Shown: positions 60,064 to 64,000 of the stretch, in pieces
Numbering within the stretch: position 1 is the stretch's first letter
Layout: the number at the start of each line of letters is the position of its first letter
Assembly (NCBI RefSeq): GCF_029714185.1
Contig: NZ_CP121671.1
Coordinates: forward strand, 2,170,001 to 2,234,000
Reading direction: 5' to 3'
Source: Halobacillus naozhouensis
Lineage (GTDB): Bacteria > Bacillota > Bacilli > Bacillales > Halobacillaceae
DNA: 64,000 nt
Notes under the pieces: generated by a model
Told to the model about the DNA's origin: nothing
The model's input: the letters and a program-made list of their open reading frames with translations, nothing else
The model's database searches: none
Translations under genes and position numbers: made by a program

Positions 60064-61356
60064 TTAAGGATATAATCGATTCAACAAGCGTGGGAACGGG
60101 ATCGTCTCGCGAACATGCTCAACACCCGAGATCCATGCTACCGTCCTTTCCAGTCCTAACCCGAAGCCTGAGTGTGGAACACTTCCATATTCACGAAGCT
60201 GCAGATACCATTTGTAAGCATCCCCCGTAAGTTCATGCTCTTCATAACGTTGACGCATGAGCTCAAGGTCATCAATTCGCTGGGAACCTCCGATAATTTC
60301 TCCATATCCTTCCGGTGCAATTAAGTCAGCACATAAAACAACATCAGGACGATTCGGATCCGGTTTCATGTAAAAAGCCTTAATTTCGGCAGGATAGTTC
60401 GTAATAAATACCGGCTTTTCGTAACTTTCAGCTATTGCTGTCTCATGAGGGGCACCGAAGTCTTCTCCCCATTCAATGTCCTCAAACCCCTTCTCCTTCA
60501 AAAGTTCAATAGCTTCATCATAGCTTATTCTAGGAAATGGAGCTTTAATTTTTTCAAGAACGCTTGTATCGCGGCCGAGTGTTTCCAATTCTAACTTACA
60601 ATTTTCAATAACCGCTTCCACCACGTGAGTCACATATTGCTCCTGTACTTCCAAACTGTCATTATGATCCATAAAGGCCATCTCCGGCTCAATCATCCAG
60701 AACTCAATAAGGTGACGGCGGGTTTTGGACTTTTCTGCTCTGAACGTTGGTCCAAAACTAAATACTTTCCCAAATGCCATAGCTGCTGCTTCAAGGTATA
60801 GCTGACCACTTTGAGACAGGTATGCATCTTCGTCGAAATACTTTGTATGAAAAAGTTCTGTTGTCCCTTCTGCGGAAGATCCAGTTAAAATCGGCGTATC
60901 AATTTTGACATAACCATTCATATTGAAAAATTCATAGGTTGCTCGAATAATTTCGTTTCTAACTTTCATTACAGCATGCTGTTTCTTAGAGCGTAACCAC
61001 AAATGCCTATGGTCCATTAAAAACTCTGTTCCGTGTTCCTTAGGTGTAATCGGATAATCAACAGCTTCATGAATCAATTCAAAATCTTTCACCTGAATCT
61101 CATACCCGAAAGAAGAACGAGAATCTTCTACAATTTCCCCTGTGACATAGAGAGAGGACTCCTGGGTCAGAGCTTTAGCGTCTTGAAATTTTTCTTCTCC
61201 AATATCATTTTTCACTACAATACCTTGCATAAATCCAGTACCATCACGTAGTTGTAAAAAAGCGATTTTTCCGCTAGATCGCTTATTATGGAGCCATGCC
61301 CCAATGGTTACTTCTTTGCCCACATGCTTTGATACTTCTGCAATTGTTGTTTTCAT
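60064..61356 (-). CDS. asnS: Asparaginyl-tRNA synthetase
   Basis: A 430-aa class IIb synthetase. An N-terminal OB anticodon-binding domain (V-T-I-G-A-W-L-H-N-K-R) precedes the catalytic core with F-R-A-E-K-S-K-T-R-R-H (motif 2) and G-F-G-L-G-L-E-R (motif 3). The ATG at 61356 lies 20 bp after the aspB stop, with GGAGGG in between. The longer frame overlaps aspB and is not used. Confidence 0.97.
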   Translation of the reverse strand: MKTTIAEVSKHVGKEVTIGAWLHNKRSSGKIAFLQLRDGTGFMQGIVVKNDIGEEKFQDAKALTQESSLYVTGEIVEDSRSSFGYEIQVKDFELIHEAVDYPITPKEHGTEFLMDHRHLWLRSKKQHAVMKVRNEIIRATYEFFNMNGYVKIDTPILTGSSAEGTTELFHTKYFDEDAYLSQSGQLYLEAAAMAFGKVFSFGPTFRAEKSKTRRHLIEFWMIEPEMAFMDHNDSLEVQEQYVTHVVEAVIENCKLELETLGRDTSVLEKIKAPFPRISYDEAIELLKEKGFEDIEWGEDFGAPHETAIAESYEKPVFITNYPAEIKAFYMKPDPNRPDVVLCADLIAPEGYGEIIGGSQRIDDLELMRQRYEEHELTGDAYKWYLQLREYGSVPHSGFGLGLERTVAWISGVEHVRETIPFPRLLNRLYP

Positions 61357-61375
61357 GTGATACCCTCCAAGCTTG

Positions 61376-62566
61376 TTAACTATTTGATTGATGATTTTCG
61401 ACAAACCGCTTTATGCGTTTAGCAGCTTCCTCTAATTGTTCGATCGATGTTGCATAGGAAAGTCTTACATTCTCAGGTGATCCAAAGCCGGATCCTGGTA
61501 CGAGTGCCACCTTTTCTTCTTCAAGCAATGCAGTTACCCAATCATCTACGGTTTCAAACCCGCAATTTCTTGCTGTTTCCAATACGTTAGGAAACAGATA
61601 GAAAGCTCCCTTTGGCTTCTCACAGGATACCCCTGGGATTTCTAACAGCCAGCTATGTAATGCATCCAGCCGTTTATGAAAAGCCTGGCGCATCTTATCA
61701 ACTTCTTCGTTTGATCCCCTGTAGGCTGCTAAGGCTGCATATTGAGATATTGAGGTAGGATTGGATGTTGAGTGTGAAGCCATATTGGTCATGGCCTTAA
61801 TGATCTCAGCTCGTCCTAAAGCGTAGCCAATTCTCCAGCCCGTCATAGAGTGTGATTTCGATACACCGTTTATAATAATTGTTTGATTGAATAACGCCTC
61901 TGACAATTGAGCCATAGAGATATGTTGATCGTCAGAATAGATCAGTTTTTCGTAAATTTCATCGGAAACAACTAAAATATCATGCTTTACACACACTTCA
62001 CCAATCGCCCGGAGTTCATCCTCTGAATAGATCATACCAGTCGGATTACTAGGGGAATTGATTATAACAGCTTTTGTATGTTTAGTAATTGATTCCTCAA
62101 GCTGTGCAGGTGTAATTTTGAACTGATTTTCTTCTTTTGCTTTAACGATAACGGGGGTACCCTCTGCCAGCTTAATTTGCTCAGGATAACTTACCCAATA
62201 AGGGGCTGGAACAATGACCTCATCTCCTTTATTTAACAACACTTGAAATAAAGTAAATAACGCATGTTTTGCACCCGTTGTGACAATGACTTCATCTGTA
62301 GAATAACTCAGATTGTGATCTTCTTTCATTTTTGACACAATCGCATCTTTTAAATCAAGAATTCCTCCTGAAGGTGTATATTTTGTCAAGCCTTCCTCCA
62401 TAGCATTTGATGCAGCAGTAATTATATGGTCAGGAGTATTAAAATCTGGCTCACCTGCCCCCAAACCTATCACATCATGTCCTTCTGTCTTTAATTCTTT
62501 GGCTTTGGCGGTTATAGCCAAAGTAGAAGATGGTGTAAGTGTTTGTACGCGCTTAGCTAATTCCAT
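61376..62566 (-). CDS. aspB: Aspartate aminotransferase AspB
   Basis: A 396-aa PLP enzyme of fold type I (subgroup I-gamma/beta). S-P-S-N-P-T-G-M, S-D-E-I-Y-E, the PLP lysine in S-K-S-H-S-M-T-G-W-R-I-G, and R-L-S-Y-A-T are present. The second ATG (62566) is about 10 bp from GGAAGG and matches the usual M-E-L-A-K-R start. It supplies aspartate and so asparagine for the adjacent asnS product. Confidence 0.96.
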   Translation of the reverse strand: MELAKRVQTLTPSSTLAITAKAKELKTEGHDVIGLGAGEPDFNTPDHIITAASNAMEEGLTKYTPSGGILDLKDAIVSKMKEDHNLSYSTDEVIVTTGAKHALFTLFQVLLNKGDEVIVPAPYWVSYPEQIKLAEGTPVIVKAKEENQFKITPAQLEESITKHTKAVIINSPSNPTGMIYSEDELRAIGEVCVKHDILVVSDEIYEKLIYSDDQHISMAQLSEALFNQTIIINGVSKSHSMTGWRIGYALGRAEIIKAMTNMASHSTSNPTSISQYAALAAYRGSNEEVDKMRQAFHKRLDALHSWLLEIPGVSCEKPKGAFYLFPNVLETARNCGFETVDDWVTALLEEEKVALVPGSGFGSPENVRLSYATSIEQLEEAAKRIKRFVENHQSNS

Positions 62567-62583
62567 GTAACTCATCCCTTCCT

Positions 62584-63123
62584 TTACGTTTGGGGCTGGC
62601 GAAATGCAAATCTTTGGATCGGCTCGCCATTTGTGACCCTCACATATTCTAATACATATCTTTTATTTTCATCGATATACGTAAGTTCCCATGCAGGGCT
62701 ATTCTCTTCATAAGCAAGTTGTATATTTATGAAGGAACAACCAGAGCAGTTATCCTGCAGCTCTTCTCTTAATTGATCGGAGGAGATCATAGTGCTTGTG
62801 TTGAGGGTGGTAAGCACCTTGTTATTATCTAGGTTAATAAAGGCAGCCAATTTCTCTTCACTTCCGGTTTTGCCGCGAACGATATGGATAGGTTGTTCGC
62901 CATTGTAACTTGTTACCTCTGAAACATTCTCAATATTCGTCTCGGATAAAACCAGACTTTTTGCTTCACTAAACCCTTCAGTGCGATTACTTTCTATTTG
63001 TACATACATCCATGTAAGTAAACATCCTGAAAGTAAGATCAATAGACCGATGATTAAGAGAACCCATTTCAGCCATCTAGGTGCGGTATATCGTGAAGAC
63101 TGCTGTTTCGTTATCATCTTCAT
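62584..63123 (-). CDS. ypmB: YpmB (DUF5590) membrane-anchored protein
   Basis: A 179-aa protein with one N-terminal membrane helix (W-V-L-L-I-I-G-L-L-I-L-L-S-G-C) and an outside domain that fits DUF5590/PepSY-like YpmB. The ATG at 63123 overlaps the ypmA gene by 47 bp in another frame and has only a weak ribosome site, so translational coupling is likely. Function unknown. Order ypmA-ypmB-aspB is conserved in Bacilli. Confidence 0.9.
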   Translation of the reverse strand: MKMITKQQSSRYTAPRWLKWVLLIIGLLILLSGCLLTWMYVQIESNRTEGFSEAKSLVLSETNIENVSEVTSYNGEQPIHIVRGKTGSEEKLAAFINLDNNKVLTTLNTSTMISSDQLREELQDNCSGCSFINIQLAYEENSPAWELTYIDENKRYVLEYVRVTNGEPIQRFAFRQPQT

Positions 63124-63247
63124 CTAGGGCCAGTCCAAACATTAAATTTTGTTCTTTCAGTGTACGGTTAAGTGTATCAACAACCTTATACAGATCGTCT
63201 GATTTCTGAATCCTTACAGTTGAAAGGGTTTCAATCTTGTTTTCCAT
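63077..63247 (-). CDS. ypmA: YpmA (DUF4264) small protein
   Basis: A 56-aa protein, M-E-N-K-I-E-T-L-S-T-V-R-I-Q, ending A-V-F-T-I-Y-R-T. The ATG at 63247 follows GGGGGATG. The family (DUF4264/YpmA) is confined to Bacillaceae and has no known function. It precedes and overlaps ypmB. Confidence 0.88.
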   Translation of the reverse strand: MENKIETLSTVRIQKSDDLYKVVDTLNRTLKEQNLMFGLALDEDDNETAVFTIYRT

Positions 63248-63351
63248 AATTACATCCCCCATCATCTATTTCCCAGGTTCTTCATCGGTACATACGTAAA
63301 ATATTATAACAGGAATTAAACTCAAATAAGATAAAGATTTGGTATTTTCCC

Positions 63352-64000
63352 TCATATCCACTTTTCCATATCCTGGACCAGCTTGGATGTCGATTGATAG
63401 GTAAGTGGAATATCTGGGATTGAGGAAATGAAGTATTTCCCATATTTTGCTTCAATTAATCGCTGGTCACATACAAAAACTACCCCGCGGTCCGTAGTTG
63501 AACGAATTAAGCGTCCAAACCCTTGTTTAAATCTTAATATTGCCTGAGGCAGAGACTGTTCCATAAAAGGATTGAGTCCCTTGCTTTTCAGTCTGCTGTC
63601 CCGCATGATCTGGGCAGGCTGATCAGGGGGATCAAAAGGCAGGCGGGCGATAACTAAACACGATAGGTCATCGCCGGGAATATCGACTCCTTCCCAAAAA
63701 GAACTGGTTCCTAATAAAATAGACTGATCAAAAGTTTGAAAATTCTTTTTTAAGCGATCTCTGCTGCCACTTGAGATTCCTTGAGCAAATATCATAAATT
63801 CCTCAGGCGCAGCGACCTCTTTGAGTAAATAATATGTTTTTTTTAACATCTCATAAGACGTGAATAATACAAGCATCCGGCCGTTTGTAACATGGGCTAT
63901 TGAATAAATCGCTTCGCTGATAGAATAGATAAATTCTTCTGTCTGTGTCCTAATATTAGGAAAATCATCTGGGACCATCAGCCTGACATGCCGTTCATAA
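63352..64000 (-). CDS. dinG: ATP-dependent helicase DinG, C-terminal part (runs off the window)
   Basis: The frame is open to the window edge, so only the last 216 codons or so are seen. G-T-S-S-F-W-E-G-V-D-I-P-G-D (motif V region) and Q-G-F-G-R-L-I-R-S-T-T-D-R-G (motif VI) are the C-terminal helicase motifs of the XPD/DinG superfamily 2. In Firmicutes DinG also has an N-terminal 3'-5' exonuclease domain, which lies outside. It is upstream of ypmA as in Bacillus subtilis. Confidence 0.95.
   Translation of the reverse strand, partial: YERHVRLMVPDDFPNIRTQTEEFIYSISEAIYSIAHVTNGRMLVLFTSYEMLKKTYYLLKEVAAPEEFMIFAQGISSGSRDRLKKNFQTFDQSILLGTSSFWEGVDIPGDDLSCLVIARLPFDPPDQPAQIMRDSRLKSKGLNPFMEQSLPQAILRFKQGFGRLIRSTTDRGVVFVCDQRLIEAKYGKYFISSIPDIPLTYQSTSKLVQDMEKWI

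Noticed and set aside
1..64000. CRISPR arrays, tRNA genes, complete insertion sequences or prophage
   Set aside because: No regularly spaced repeats, cloverleaf sequences, transposase or integrase genes were recognised on reading both strands.

Overview
The window is chromosomal DNA of a low-GC, endospore-forming member of the Bacillaceae. The conserved block dinG-ypmA-ypmB-aspB-asnS-dnaD-nth / recU-ponA, followed by cdd, cotD, ypsA, gpsB, a Bacillus-type RNase P RNA and ypsC, is the layout known from Bacillus and its relatives. CotD-family and SspM-like spore genes, the type III polyketide pair bpsA-bpsB, DynA, YocH, YpdP/YpdQ and YpwA agree with this. A moderately halophilic genus such as Halobacillus or a close relative is plausible from the general look of the proteins, but the sequence alone does not establish it.

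Layout. 1-1.7 kb: a frameshifted solute-binding protein and a nitroreductase. 1.8-7.9 kb: a metal-handling region with csoR-copA-copZ on the minus strand, facing a DUF4396 membrane protein and a 16-cysteine cytosolic copper-storage (Csp3/YhjQ-type) protein. Near-identical CsoR-type operators lie on both sides of the divergent intergenic region. Next comes a wrecked cadC-cadA locus in which the repressor is fused in frame to a cadA remnant. 7.9-16.7 kb: WrbA-like quinone reductase, CvfB, an LLM flavin oxidoreductase with a PadR regulator, a P-loop protein, the YocH cell-wall protein, a YkpA-type ABC-F protein, DUF2252 and YdjO. 16.7-26.7 kb: cold-shock protein, SodC, a SurA-N-like lipoprotein, the large tandem dynamin DynA, YkqA, a P1 peptidase, acylphosphatase, an SDR, a 7Fe/8Fe-type ferredoxin and a histidine phosphatase. 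26.8-36.6 kb: an AbrB-family membrane protein, MsrAB, YqfQ, then a DNA-repair run sbcD-sbcC-DUF2584-ung, YozE, and tatA-tatA-tatC.

36.8-42.2 kb is a one-carbon/nucleotide block: mobA-dfrA, thyA, a YpgQ-like HD hydrolase, DUF72 and fhs. 42.3-46.9 kb: a second cold-shock gene with an intrinsic terminator inside its leader, ypdP-ypdQ, an apparently Fur-controlled 51-aa membrane peptide, bpsA-bpsB and a lipoprotein. 47-48.5 kb is the YpwA carboxypeptidase. 48.6-50.2 kb is a small islet of orphan genes. A diverged second copy of the last 13 codons of ypsC lies on its far side, so it may be a decayed insertion at the ypsC 3' end. 50.2-64 kb is the conserved core block listed above, ending inside dinG at the window edge.

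The most interesting points are the two-sided CsoR divergon joining copper export to a DUF4396 protein and a Csp, the islet flanked by ypsC 3' ends, the terminator in the cold-shock leader, the fused and deleted cadC-cadA locus, and the Fur-box small membrane protein. No tRNA, CRISPR array or complete insertion sequence was recognised. Start codons were moved inward from the longest reading frame wherever a Shine-Dalgarno sequence or family alignment favoured it.
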